From IMG/VR virus record IMGVR_UViG_3300049491_000893, positions 1 through 25,072 of that record: a stretch of 25,072 bases of DNA, one strand, 5' to 3'. The position numbers and the translations under genes are program-made. This DNA comes from a virus. Under the pieces are notes generated by a model. It worked only from the letters and a program-made list of their open reading frames with translations. It had not been told where the DNA came from and did no database searches. This document shows positions 5,446 through 11,664 of this stretch, piece after piece; within the stretch, counting starts at the first letter, position 1, and every line of letters begins with the position of its first letter.

Positions 5446-6576
5446 GTGGGTTGGCCGGAGGCGCACAGAGGTGAATGGCGAGGTGTCTACCGAGACGCCA
5501 ACGGGAAGCGCAGGAAGTCGACGACGACGTTCCGGTACAAAGCGCAAGCACGTGAGTGGGCAGAGTCCCAAGAACGCGCAGCCAAAACGGGCCGTGACCC
5601 GGACGCCGGACGTGTCCTGTTGAAAGTGTGGATCAGCCGGTGGGAAACCGGGAGAGTAGTCGAGCGCACCACCGAGGCCTCCGACGCCGGCCGCATTCGC
5701 GAGATTGTTGACCGGTTCGGTGACACCCCACTCGAGGACCTGTCACCGATGGCCATCTCGACGTGGTGCAAACAGCAATCGAAGGAGGGGCGGGGCCCGG
5801 CCACTGTCGCGAAGTACCACCGGCTCCTCTCACGCATTCTGAACGACGCCGTCCAGGAGCGGTTGATCACCGAGAACGTCGCGAAGTTCGTGAAGGTCTC
5901 GCTGCCGACCACGCACAAGGAGACGTATCTGACGCGGGGGCAGGTCGACGAGCTGATGCGACTGTCCGAGTCCCCTGTGGTGATTCGCACGTTGGCGTAC
6001 ACCGGGCGCAGGTGGGGGGAGTTCGCCGGCCTACACAAGGGCGACGTCGATTTTCTGCGCGGCGTGATGACGGTGTCCCAGACGGTCACGGAGGTGTCCG
6101 GGAAGTACATGATCAAGCCTTACCCAAAAGGTCGCCGCCCGATCCTGGTCCCGGTCCCTCAGCACGTGCTGGACGCCCTGGCCGGGCACATGGCGCAGAC
6201 TCCGCCGATCGTGTGCGGCCTGGAACGTGAGGACGGGAAGCCCCACAGGTGCTCGGGTCTGATCTTTCACACAGACCGCGGGAAACCCCTCTCACGCTGG
6301 GTGTGGCCCAGGACTCATCTTCTTCCACACCTGAGCGCTGCTGGGTGCCCACCAGAGACCACCACACACGACCTTCGGCACACCTACGCGTCGTGGCTGA
6401 TTCAGGACGGCGTGTCCCTACGTGTCGTGCAGAAGCTGCTCGGTCACAAGTCGATCGTGACGACGGAACGGTATTCCCACTTAGAGGCCGACACTGGGCT
6501 AGAGGCGGTCCGGAAAGCCCTGGACACCACATCTGACCCCACAGATGGACAACAAGAAGGACAGTCTTTCGCCTGA
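5446..6576 (+). CDS. int: Tyrosine-family site-specific integrase
   Basis: A 376-residue protein from GTG 5446, chosen because GGAAAGGG lies seven bases upstream and because upstream residues of the open frame are not integrase-like and would overlap xis. N-terminal arm-binding segment (GVYRDANGKRRKSTTTFRYK), a SAM-like core-binding domain (about 60-150), then the catalytic domain: R189 in TGRRWGE, K228 in the PYPKGRR beta-hairpin, H308 and R311 in HDLRH, H334 in LLGH, and nucleophile Y343 in ERYSH. All six catalytic positions are present, so it should be active. It catalyses recombination between attP, just downstream at 6601, and the host tRNA gene. Confidence 0.95.
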   Translation: MGWPEAHRGEWRGVYRDANGKRRKSTTTFRYKAQAREWAESQERAAKTGRDPDAGRVLLKVWISRWETGRVVERTTEASDAGRIREIVDRFGDTPLEDLSPMAISTWCKQQSKEGRGPATVAKYHRLLSRILNDAVQERLITENVAKFVKVSLPTTHKETYLTRGQVDELMRLSESPVVIRTLAYTGRRWGEFAGLHKGDVDFLRGVMTVSQTVTEVSGKYMIKPYPKGRRPILVPVPQHVLDALAGHMAQTPPIVCGLEREDGKPHRCSGLIFHTDRGKPLSRWVWPRTHLLPHLSAAGCPPETTTHDLRHTYASWLIQDGVSLRVVQKLLGHKSIVTTERYSHLEADTGLEAVRKALDTTSDPTDGQQEGQSFA

Positions 6577-6600
6577 AACTGTGTCTGACCTGGGGTTTTG

Positions 6601-6650
6601 TGGGGCCGACGAGGGGACTCGAACCCCTAACCCCCGCTTTACAAGGGCGG
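6601..6650 (-). other. attP: attP core: 3' half of a tRNA-Thr(UGU)-like gene
   Basis: Read on the minus strand, this stretch folds as tRNA positions 27-76. It has an anticodon stem CCGCC/AGCGG with one C-A mismatch, a loop CTTGTAA carrying anticodon TGT (6643-6641), a five-base variable loop, a perfect T stem AGGGG/CCCCT with loop TTCGAGT, an acceptor strand CGTCGGC and a CCA end. The D-arm half and 5' acceptor strand are missing, so it is not a tRNA gene. A tRNA 3' half right after a tyrosine integrase is the usual attachment core, rebuilding the host tRNA on integration. The exact crossover is not determinable here. Confidence 0.85.
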
Positions 6651-6663
6651 GTTCAGGTGCTGG

Positions 6664-6699
6664 TTCCGCAACTGTTTACGATTCCCGCAGGAAAACAGT
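6664..6699. repeat. Inverted repeat beside attP (candidate integrase arm sites)
   Basis: ACTGTTT (6671-6677) and AAACAGT (6693-6699) form inverted arms 15 bp apart immediately beside the tRNA-like core. The left arm lies in TTCCGCAACTGTTT (6664-6677), which is repeated exactly inside the Cro-like gene at 3449-3462. Arm-type integrase or excisionase binding is plausible, given the position. The rest of 6577-6769 holds no gene that I can support. Confidence 0.35.
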
Positions 6700-6769
6700 G
6701 CGTACGGTTGTTGTTTTGTTTAGGTAGGTGGTGACCATTCAGACACCACACCAGACACCACAACCAGCG

Positions 6770-8218
6770 CTACAGCTCCTCGTAGTGGAACCACTTGACA
6801 TACCACTCACACGCGGCCCCGCCGCCGTACGGGAAGCCGAAGCCAAAGCGAGTTGGCGTCGTCCCATTTGACCTAGTGGCGGACCAAGAAGACCAAGTTA
6901 GCCCGTTGAATGACCACCGCATCGAATAGTCGGTGCCGACCTTCCGGTGTGACATCCAAAGAGTTCCGTTAGAGCCGGTGACGTGAGAGCCGTCGCCTGC
7001 CACTGATGCCGTGGAATATGCGTAAGCGCTAATGTCTGAGAGCAACTTAGACGAAGCGTTGCCGACATAATCCAACGCTCCCGAACCCGTGCCCGCATTG
7101 GAAAACGACACGAGTCCCAGCATTTGTGTGGCCCCACCAAAAAACGTCCACGAGTAACACATTGACGTAATCCAGTCCCCGCTGGGGATGGCCTGCAGCA
7201 TTGCGTACGCGGCGGAGCCGACCTCGTGTCTAATTTTGACGGCTTTGTCGCCAACGGTACTGACAGTCGGGCTGGCGTTGTAGACGGTCCACTTGCTATC
7301 GATGGTGCCCGAGTCGAAAGCGTCTGAGTATGGAGACGAAAAGTCAGCGGGTCTGAGCAGATCGTCGTCGGACCCGCCGCCCGCACTAGAAAAACCCGGC
7401 ACCACCAACCAAACATCGTTAGCGATGTGGAGTACCTGGGCGGCCTGGTTTTCGGCCAACACAAGTTCGTCGCCGTCGACCGTCACACCGGACCCGGGGG
7501 TGATCGTGACCGGCCCTGCGCCGATGTTCACCAACTTCAACACAGCCATCGGGTCGACGGAGAACGGCACTGACGAGAAGGGCGGAATCGTGGCCGCGAC
7601 CGGTGATGCGTTGTCGAACGTGACCGCCTCCACCGCATCCGCAGCGACGAACGTGTAGGACACCCCGGTTTGGGTGTTCACCTCGCGGTGATCGGTGAGC
7701 GACCACACCGAATCGCCACGCAAAGACTTCGTGGCATCCGCAGTCCCAGAACCCAGACGGGCAGCGGCGAACGTGCCCGAGTTGGTGTCGGATGCGGCGT
7801 GGTTGTGGGCGTTGGGGTCGCGGTCATCACTCAGGCGAGGGTCGTCGCCGGCCGCGACTTCCCCAGCTCCTGTGCCGACGTCCAGGACTGAGGCGTCCCC
7901 CAAACCCAGGTTCGTGCGGGCCGTCGCCGCGTTCGCGAGGTCGGAGAGGTTGTTCGACTTCAACGGGTACTGCGTGTGCGGGTTACCGACAGTCAGATTC
8001 GACAGGGCCGCATGATCGGTGGTCCCCGCAGGACCAGTCGGCCCCTCAGGACCTTCCGGGCCCTCAGGTCCTTCCGCACCGGCAACGCCCTGAATTCCTT
8101 GCGGGCCTTGCGCACCGGCAGCGCCAGCAGCCCCGGCGGGGCCTTGAGGGCCGACGTCACCTTCCGCACCGGGTATCCCGGGTGGGCCTTCGGCGACGTA
8201 AACAATGTCAGTTGCCAT
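6770..8218 (-). CDS. Collagen-like tail fibre / minor tail protein
   Basis: A 482-residue protein. Residues 11-64 are 18 uninterrupted Gly-X-Y triplets, a collagen-like triple-helical stalk. Next comes a tail-fibre linker ([19 protein letters not shown], then an [11 protein letters not shown] motif, [18 protein letters not shown]) and a segment ending in SLRGDSVW, all common in phage fibres. After a Gly/Ser/Asp-rich hinge near 278-290, residues 295-482 look like an aromatic-rich beta-sandwich, perhaps a lectin-like receptor-binding domain. It is likely a homotrimeric fibre at the tail tip recognising the cell surface. Its ATG overlaps the upstream gene's stop (TGATG). Confidence 0.85.
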   Translation of the reverse strand: MATDIVYVAEGPPGIPGAEGDVGPQGPAGAAGAAGAQGPQGIQGVAGAEGPEGPEGPEGPTGPAGTTDHAALSNLTVGNPHTQYPLKSNNLSDLANAATARTNLGLGDASVLDVGTGAGEVAAGDDPRLSDDRDPNAHNHAASDTNSGTFAAARLGSGTADATKSLRGDSVWSLTDHREVNTQTGVSYTFVAADAVEAVTFDNASPVAATIPPFSSVPFSVDPMAVLKLVNIGAGPVTITPGSGVTVDGDELVLAENQAAQVLHIANDVWLVVPGFSSAGGGSDDDLLRPADFSSPYSDAFDSGTIDSKWTVYNASPTVSTVGDKAVKIRHEVGSAAYAMLQAIPSGDWITSMCYSWTFFGGATQMLGLVSFSNAGTGSGALDYVGNASSKLLSDISAYAYSTASVAGDGSHVTGSNGTLWMSHRKVGTDYSMRWSFNGLTWSSWSATRSNGTTPTRFGFGFPYGGGAACEWYVKWFHYEEL

Positions 8219-8592
8219 CAGTCAGTCACTCCTTGAGAGACACGGATTTGGCCCATCGCCCACCGTTCACGGCCGTACGGCCCGTCCAGTTCGATCTGGT
8301 AGTGACCGACCATCCACAGCCACTCGTCGGATTCGGCGTGGGTGGCGGAGACTGTGATCCAAATATCGGTCGGATAGTCAGGGTCGTCGACGATGCTGAC
8401 CGTCAATTCGGCCAAAAGTTCACCTGAAAGTTTTTGGGTCTTCCTCACTTGGCAGGCACCTGTGAAATCAGCCGCCGTCAAGTTCACCGTTTCGCGGTGA
8501 CGCCGCCAACCATGCGAAAAGTCGGCACCCTGAGGGACCAAAAGGTCCTGTTGGACGATTGCCGGTTCGTCCACGACCCGCAATTTCGGCAT
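8218..8592 (-). CDS. Small tail protein, BppU/LtfC-like beta-sandwich
   Basis: A 124-residue protein from ATG 8592; the open frame extends to 8802 but the extra residues are Cys/Arg-rich and would overlap the divergent gene at 8722. The pattern ([15 protein letters not shown], then [22 protein letters not shown], then [19 protein letters not shown]) fits the beta-sandwich domains found beside actinophage tail fibres. It likely forms part of the tail-tip attachment of the fibre encoded directly downstream. SD is weak, and a 14-bp palindrome lies eight bases upstream. Confidence 0.65.
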   Translation of the reverse strand: MPKLRVVDEPAIVQQDLLVPQGADFSHGWRRHRETVNLTAADFTGACQVRKTQKLSGELLAELTVSIVDDPDYPTDIWITVSATHAESDEWLWMVGHYQIELDGPYGRERWAMGQIRVSQGVTD

Positions 8593-8600
8593 GCGTGAAG

Positions 8601-8614
8601 TGTCCCACGGGACA
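8601..8614. promoter_or_regulatory. Inverted repeat TGTCCC-AC-GGGACA in a divergent gap
   Basis: Six-base perfect arms separated by two bases, placed between the minus-strand tail fibre unit and the plus-strand accessory cassette. A related dyad (GTGTCC/GGAACAC) lies upstream of the endolysin gene around 12551-12566. A regulator operator is possible. I find no convincing -35/-10 pair in 8593-8721 on either strand. Confidence 0.3.
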
Positions 8615-8721
8615 ACGAACAGAACCCGTGAGGCGCAGCGACAACTCTCAAACCGGTAAACACCCCATGTACAGGTCTGTGGTGTGCCTACAGTCACCCG
8701 AAACAGCACACGGGGGCACAT

Positions 8722-9111
8722 GTGAGAACAGCTGCAGTGTTGGCGCTCGCCGGCGGAATCATCCTGTTCGGTTTCGGCGCCCGAACAGCCATCGACGGGC
8801 AAGGCTCAGACGCTGGTGAAGTGTCGTTCACATCGGATTGTGACTACGTCCTGGACTTCGACAACGGCCACCAGCTCGTCGCCACAGCGTTCGTCACGAA
8901 CACGTCTAACGGGCCGGTTGAGGTTGATGTGGAAGCGGTGTGGCGGCAGGGCGGGAACCCGCCCATCACCGCATCGCGGACTTTGACTCTGGCCGAGGGA
9001 CGCGCCGACGTTGAGGTACACCTCAAACAACCGGCCACCAACACCGAAATCGAACTCCTCCAAACACTCGACAATGCAGACCAGTGCGCCGTCACCGCAA
9101 CCCTCAAATAG
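8722..9111 (+). CDS. Exported or membrane-anchored protein of the accessory cassette
   Basis: A 129-residue protein starting at GTG 8722 with GGGGG seven bases upstream. Residues 4-20 (AAVLALAGGIILFGFGA) are a single hydrophobic segment, a signal anchor or signal peptide without a clear cleavage or lipobox motif. The rest (33-129) is beta-rich (ATAFVTNTSNGPVEVDVEAV, ASRTLTLAEGRADVEVHL), resembling an immunoglobulin-like sandwich, with C40 and C122 placed to form a disulfide outside the membrane. No family recognised. It opens the plus-strand cassette, opposite to the late genes around it, so it could be expressed in the lysogen. Surface exclusion of other phages is a guess from location and topology only. 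Confidence 0.65.
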   Translation: MRTAAVLALAGGIILFGFGARTAIDGQGSDAGEVSFTSDCDYVLDFDNGHQLVATAFVTNTSNGPVEVDVEAVWRQGGNPPITASRTLTLAEGRADVEVHLKQPATNTEIELLQTLDNADQCAVTATLK

Positions 9112-9123
9112 AAGGATTTGGAC

Positions 9124-9378
9124 ATGGCTGATGTGACAGTGAAATACACCGGCGGACCTATGGGTGCGAGTGCGTTGGCGCAGATGCTCCGGGCCGAGGG
9201 CGTCACAGTCGACTACGAGGCGCCCATGGAGCGACGTTCGGCTGAAACGATGGTTGAGTACGTGGTCCTCTACTACTTCTGCAAGGGCGGGGATGCTGCG
9301 ATCGCGGCGGCCTTGGCGAAGTTCCGTCAGTCCAGGTTCGGTGGGACGTCGACAGCAGAACCAACCGACAACGACTAG
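9124..9378 (+). CDS. Small alpha/beta protein of the accessory cassette, unknown function
   Basis: An 84-residue protein from ATG 9124, with AGAAGGA seven bases upstream. It has a strand (ADVTVKYTGG), a helix (ASALAQMLRAEG), a strand (VTVDYEAPMERRS), a hydrophobic helix (ETMVEYVVLYYFCKGG), an Ala-rich helix and an acidic tail. Short actinobacterial proteins with this layout and a YExPxERR-type segment exist, but I know of no assigned function. It follows the exported protein by 12 bases and is probably co-transcribed with it. Confidence 0.65.
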   Translation: MADVTVKYTGGPMGASALAQMLRAEGVTVDYEAPMERRSAETMVEYVVLYYFCKGGDAAIAAALAKFRQSRFGGTSTAEPTDND

Positions 9379-9404
9379 GTGCGAGCATCCGTGCTGTGTT
9401 TGGG

Positions 9405-9433
9405 TTGACAGTCAAACAGACCGGGGATAGTTT
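9405..9433 (+). promoter_or_regulatory. Consensus-like sigma70-type promoter for the accessory cassette
   Basis: A perfect -35 TTGACA (9405-9410), a 17-bp spacer and -10 TAGTTT (9428-9433) lie 55 bp before the next gene's start. This is the best promoter match noticed in the window. The -35 overlaps a small dyad, TTGAC-A-GTCAA (9405-9415), a possible operator. A host-polymerase promoter here implies that genes 9488-10608 can be expressed independently of the phage late programme. Confidence 0.7.
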
Positions 9434-9487
9434 CATCTCACAAGGGAAGCCGACCAGGGCAAGCCCAACCCTCCCCGGGAGAACACC

Positions 9488-9808
9488 ATGGCCGACCCAC
9501 GCTGGGACCGCCTCATCCAGTCACTCGCCGAAGCCGGAATCGAAGCGAAACTCACCGAACGCGACTACGTCCAAGACGGCCCTTGGGGCCAAGGGATCCG
9601 CTACGGCGTCTCAAGGTCCATCATCATTCGCACACCAACCGGTGCCGTCGAGATCAGTGACCGGTGGTGGAGAAAGAACCGCGACGTCTGGATCGGATGG
9701 GACGTCACCCGCGAAGACCGCCAAGGCATCGTCAAACGCCAGTGGGGACCAACTAAGAAACGCGCCGAAGTCCGGTCCGCAGTACTCACAGCGTTGGAAG
9801 AGTCCTGA
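9488..9808 (+). CDS. Accessory-cassette protein of unknown function
   Basis: A 106-residue protein from ATG 9488 with GGGAG six bases upstream. The N-terminal helix (RWDRLIQSLAEAGIEAKL) is followed by a beta-rich, Trp-rich middle (SIIIRTPTGAVEISDRWWRK, DVWIGWDVTRED) and a C-terminal basic helix (KKRAEVRSAVLTALEES). It looks cytoplasmic, with no TM or Cys motif. No family recognised. It is the first gene after the strong promoter. Its TGA overlaps a 10-codon ORF (TGATG) that leads into the next gene. Confidence 0.65.
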   Translation: MADPRWDRLIQSLAEAGIEAKLTERDYVQDGPWGQGIRYGVSRSIIIRTPTGAVEISDRWWRKNRDVWIGWDVTREDRQGIVKRQWGPTKKRAEVRSAVLTALEES

Positions 9809-9840
9809 TGCAACTACGAGACACGGAGGAGGGAAGCTGA
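9808..9840 (+). CDS. 10-aa linking mini-ORF
   Basis: The ATG at 9808 overlaps the preceding stop (TGATG). Ten codons later the frame ends in TGA at 9838-9840, overlapping the next gene's ATG, again TGATG. It contains the GGAGG that serves as SD for the next gene. It may merely carry ribosomes across the 31-base gap. A coincidental frame is quite possible. Confidence 0.25.
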   Translation: MQLRDTEEGS

Positions 9841-10049
9841 TGGCACGTCTCCCGCTCCCATCCGGGCCAGCAGGTGAGTTGGTTTATGTGGCGTCGACGA
9901 TGACCAAATATTTCCAGGTCCGCCGTGACAGTGAAGGCTTCGTCGTTGAAGAGAAGTACTACGCCGACTCGGAGTGGCACCGCTTAGCGTGGTTCGCCGA
10001 CCAAGACGATGCCGTGACCTACGCCGACAAGAGGAACTGGGACTCATGA
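9840..10049 (+). CDS. Small accessory-cassette protein, unknown function
   Basis: A 69-residue protein from ATG 9840 with GGAGG about six bases upstream. The sequence (GELVYVASTMTKYFQVRR, then VVEEKYYADSEWHRLAWF, then DDAVTYADKRNWDS) looks like a small beta-sheet followed by a helix, rich in aromatic residues. Its stop overlaps the HTH gene's ATG (ATGA), so the two are coupled. No family recognised; pairing with an HTH gene is compatible with an antitoxin-like or co-regulator role, but nothing in the sequence shows that. Confidence 0.6.
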   Translation: MARLPLPSGPAGELVYVASTMTKYFQVRRDSEGFVVEEKYYADSEWHRLAWFADQDDAVTYADKRNWDS

Positions 10050-10444
10050 CGCCCATCGAGTTGAAGGCCCGCCGTGAGGCGTTGGGGTTGTCCCAGTCGG
10101 CGTTGGCCGGCATGTTGGACGTCGCCCAAAACACTGTGTCTCAGTGGGAGGGTGGGCAACGCAGAGTCCCTGACGGGATCGACGCCGAACTCGCGGCATG
10201 CGAGGACCTGGTCGAAGAGTTTGTGGACCTTACGTTGAGGCACGTCACGAGGAATCCCGGTTCTGATTTCGTGTCCACCCACGCCACGGACACAGCCATG
10301 TGGGCGGCGCAGCCTCAGCTTGAAGGGAAGGCCGCAGTACTGCACAGGGTTGCTATGGCCCGGGCCGCGACCATCCTGCGCCGCGATTATCACCCAGTGG
10401 CGATTGTGGACTGGTCACACGCCGACTTTGCGGATACCCCGTGA
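10046..10444 (+). CDS. HTH (XRE/DUF1870-like) regulator of the accessory cassette
   Basis: A 132-residue protein with a clear XRE helix-turn-helix at residues 3-45 (IELKARREALGLSQSALAGM, DVAQNTVSQWEGGQRRVPDG), followed by a helical part (LEGKAAVLHRVAMARAATIL) and DYHPVAIVDW. The two-part layout recalls DUF1870-type proteins. It probably regulates the accessory cassette; the TTGACAGTCAA dyad at the upstream promoter is a candidate site. Its ends overlap both neighbours (ATGA and GTGA). Confidence 0.75.
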   Translation: MTPIELKARREALGLSQSALAGMLDVAQNTVSQWEGGQRRVPDGIDAELAACEDLVEEFVDLTLRHVTRNPGSDFVSTHATDTAMWAAQPQLEGKAAVLHRVAMARAATILRRDYHPVAIVDWSHADFADTP

Positions 10445-10608
10445 CCGGCGTGCGTTGCTTGAAGCAGCGATACCCAGATGCCATTGCTGCGAAACTCGCG
10501 CTGGCTGTGCTCCAGCGGCAAGACAAGGCAACTCACACTGAGCGGAGGGCGTATCGCTGCCCTCTGTGTCGCGGGTGGCATCTGACAAGCAAGGGGAAGC
10601 GCAAATAG
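10441..10608 (+). CDS. 55-aa zinc-ribbon protein
   Basis: A GTG start at 10441 overlaps the HTH gene's stop (GTGA). The 55-residue product has a basic helical start (RCLKQRYPDAIAAKLALAVL) and a C-terminal AYRCPLCRGWHLTSK, with a C-x2-C plus an upstream Cys6 and a His, the pattern of small zinc ribbons often seen in actinophages and actinobacterial mobile elements. It may bind nucleic acid. It is the last cassette gene and is directly followed by a terminator that overlaps its 3' end. Confidence 0.65.
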   Translation: MTGVRCLKQRYPDAIAAKLALAVLQRQDKATHTERRAYRCPLCRGWHLTSKGKRK

Positions 10609-10625
10609 CGGGGGTTGCGTTTTTT
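10600..10625 (+). terminator. Intrinsic terminator of the accessory cassette
   Basis: CGCAA (10600-10604) and TTGCG (10615-10619) can pair, followed at once by six T residues (10620-10625). This ends the plus-strand cassette. The stem is short, so it may work together with the stronger inverted repeat at 10638-10662. Confidence 0.5.
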
Positions 10626-10637
10626 CGATTGATTCGT

Positions 10638-10662
10638 CAACTACAACTCGGAGTTGTAGTTG
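10638..10662. terminator. Perfect 11-bp stem between convergent transcripts
   Basis: CAACTACAACT (10638-10648) and AGTTGTAGTTG (10652-10662) form a perfect hairpin with a CGG loop. It lies ten bases beyond the last minus-strand lysis gene and just after the plus-strand cassette's terminator. No T-run follows on either side, so a bidirectional barrier or an operator are both possible. Confidence 0.5.
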
Positions 10663-10671
10663 CGTTGGAGT

Positions 10672-10872
10672 TCAGACTTCGCGGCCTTGGGTGAGGTGTT
10701 GTCCGAGCCAAACCCCGCCGCCTGTGCAGACGACGGTCACCACGGCCCGCCCGGTGCGGGTGTCGCATCTGGTGAGGCACCGCAGGGTGTCGGTGAGGGT
10801 CCGGCCCCTGCCGTGTCGCCACGCCAAGACTTCGAGCGCGGCACCTGTGACGCCTAGGGCGGCCCAGGGCAT
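10672..10872 (-). CDS. Small membrane protein of the lysis cassette
   Basis: A 66-residue protein with two hydrophobic stretches (MPWAALGVTGAALEVLAW and AVVTVVCTGGGVWLGQHL) separated by a segment with basic residues (RTLTDTLRCLTRCDTRTG). This matches by eye the small membrane proteins near holins in actinophages. The ATG overlaps the upstream stop as TAATG. A role in lysis (second holin or antiholin) is inferred from position. It is the last gene of the lysis transcript before the hairpin. Confidence 0.6.
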   Translation of the reverse strand: MPWAALGVTGAALEVLAWRHGRGRTLTDTLRCLTRCDTRTGRAVVTVVCTGGGVWLGQHLTQGREV

Positions 10873-10997
10873 TAGCGTCGGCCCTTCGTGCGGTTGTAGA
10901 CGTACGCGCCGGCGAACACTCCGGCCATGCCGCCTGCGAACACCATGGCACCCGCGAGGATTGCCGACAGTGCCATCCCACCGGCTAGCGGTGTCAC
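10872..10997 (-). CDS. 41-aa single-span membrane peptide
   Basis: A GTG at 10997 with GAAGG about seven bases upstream opens a 41-residue frame. One long hydrophobic helix (MALSAILAGAMVFAGGMAGV and on to about residue 33) is followed by a basic tail (YNRTKGRR), giving an N-out, C-in topology by the positive-inside rule. Its TAA overlaps the next ATG (TAATG). Placed right after the holin, it may be an antiholin or accessory pore subunit. That function is inference from location and size. Confidence 0.6.
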   Translation of the reverse strand: MTPLAGGMALSAILAGAMVFAGGMAGVFAGAYVYNRTKGRR

Positions 10998-11000
10998 AGC

Positions 11001-11237
11001 TCAGCCTTCGGCCCGGTCGGGGTTGGTGAACAGGGCCTCTTGAACATCAGCTTTGTGGCGAGGCACCGGAACAACTTTCGCGCGGGCCACAACAGCGGCA
11101 ACGGCGATGATGGCGGTGTTCACCGCGGCCTGCCATCCGTTGGGCAGTTCGAGTCCGAACAGGACACCGAGTTGGAGGACGGCGATCGCGGCGGCGCTCC
11201 AAGCGACGGGTTCGATCGAGAAGTTGAATCGGCCCAT
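11001..11237 (-). CDS. Holin, two transmembrane segments
   Basis: A 78-residue protein with two TM helices: about 12-29 (AWSAAAIAVLQLGVLFGL) and 36-52 (QAAVNTAIIAVAAVVARA). A PVAW motif precedes the first and a KVVPV basic-hydrophobic segment follows the second; the C-terminus is charged. This is the pattern of the common actinophage holin family with PVAW and R-x-x-VTP features. It would assemble holes in the cytoplasmic membrane and release the endolysin. It lies downstream of the endolysin gene in the lysis cassette. Confidence 0.75.
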   Translation of the reverse strand: MGRFNFSIEPVAWSAAAIAVLQLGVLFGLELPNGWQAAVNTAIIAVAAVVARAKVVPVPRHKADVQEALFTNPDRAEG

Positions 11238-11249
11238 GATGGTTCTCTC

Positions 11250-11561
11250 CTATTTGTCGTCGACGTGGATGTCGAAGCCTTTAGCGATTTTGCGGACCAG
11301 GTCGTAGGTGGATTGGCCGTGGTTGGGGCGTAGTTCGGCCATCGCTTCCTCAACCTTTTTGAGTCGCACATCGGCGGCCTTCAGGCGGATGTCCAACGGT
11401 TCGACCAACTCGTGGTTGATGCGGCCAACGGCGTCTGAGATTTCGTTCTTCAACGGTGTGACGATCGTGAATTTCACGATCGTCCACAACACCCCGCCGA
11501 TCGCGGCTACTGCGAGGGCGATGCTGCCTAGATCCACGACGGCCTGCGCATATCTGTCCAC
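11250..11561 (-). CDS. Membrane protein with coiled coil, DUF2746-like
   Basis: A 103-residue protein with one TM helix (LGSIALAVAAIGGVLWTIV, about residues 12-30), a heptad-like helix (NEISDAVGRINHELVEPLDI, ADVRLKKVEEAMAELR) and the RPNHGQSTYDLVRKI signature, which recalls DUF2746 proteins of actinophage lysis regions. I place the start at GTG 11561, two bases after the stop of a 28-codon ORF; a TTG at 11642 would add 27 residues unlike the family and lacks an SD. The likely role is modulation of the holin or of lysis timing. Confidence 0.65.
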   Translation of the reverse strand: MDRYAQAVVDLGSIALAVAAIGGVLWTIVKFTIVTPLKNEISDAVGRINHELVEPLDIRLKAADVRLKKVEEAMAELRPNHGQSTYDLVRKIAKGFDIHVDDK

Positions 11562-11563
11562 GG

Positions 11564-11650
11564 CTACGCCGTCGAAATGACAACCACTGGACGCGTGAAC
11601 GTCTCGCAGTCGTCTGTTCTGGCGCCCCCACCAGGTGTCCAATCAGTCAT
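11564..11650 (-). CDS. 28-aa ORF between endolysin and DUF2746-like gene
   Basis: An ATG at 11650 with AAGGGG seven bases upstream opens a 28-codon frame beginning MTDWTPGGGARTDDCETFTR and ending in a short hydrophobic stretch (VVVIS). The SD is stronger than that of the gene behind it, whose GTG follows two bases after this stop. It may be a real small protein or a coupling leader. No homologue recognised. Confidence 0.4.
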   Translation of the reverse strand: MTDWTPGGGARTDDCETFTRPVVVISTA

Positions 11651-11664
11651 GCGGTGTCCCCTTG

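Noticed and set aside
6601-6650. A functional phage-encoded tRNA
   Set aside because: The D arm and 5' acceptor strand are missing, so only the attachment core is present.
8593-8802. N-terminal extension of the small tail protein to 8802
   Set aside because: Extra residues are Cys/Ser/Arg-rich and overlap the start of the divergent exported-protein gene.
9396-9839. Long upstream part of the open frame ending at 10049
   Set aside because: It overlaps the gene at 9488-9808 in another frame and has shadow-like Ser/Thr/Pro-rich composition; the ATG at 9840 has a GGAGG SD.
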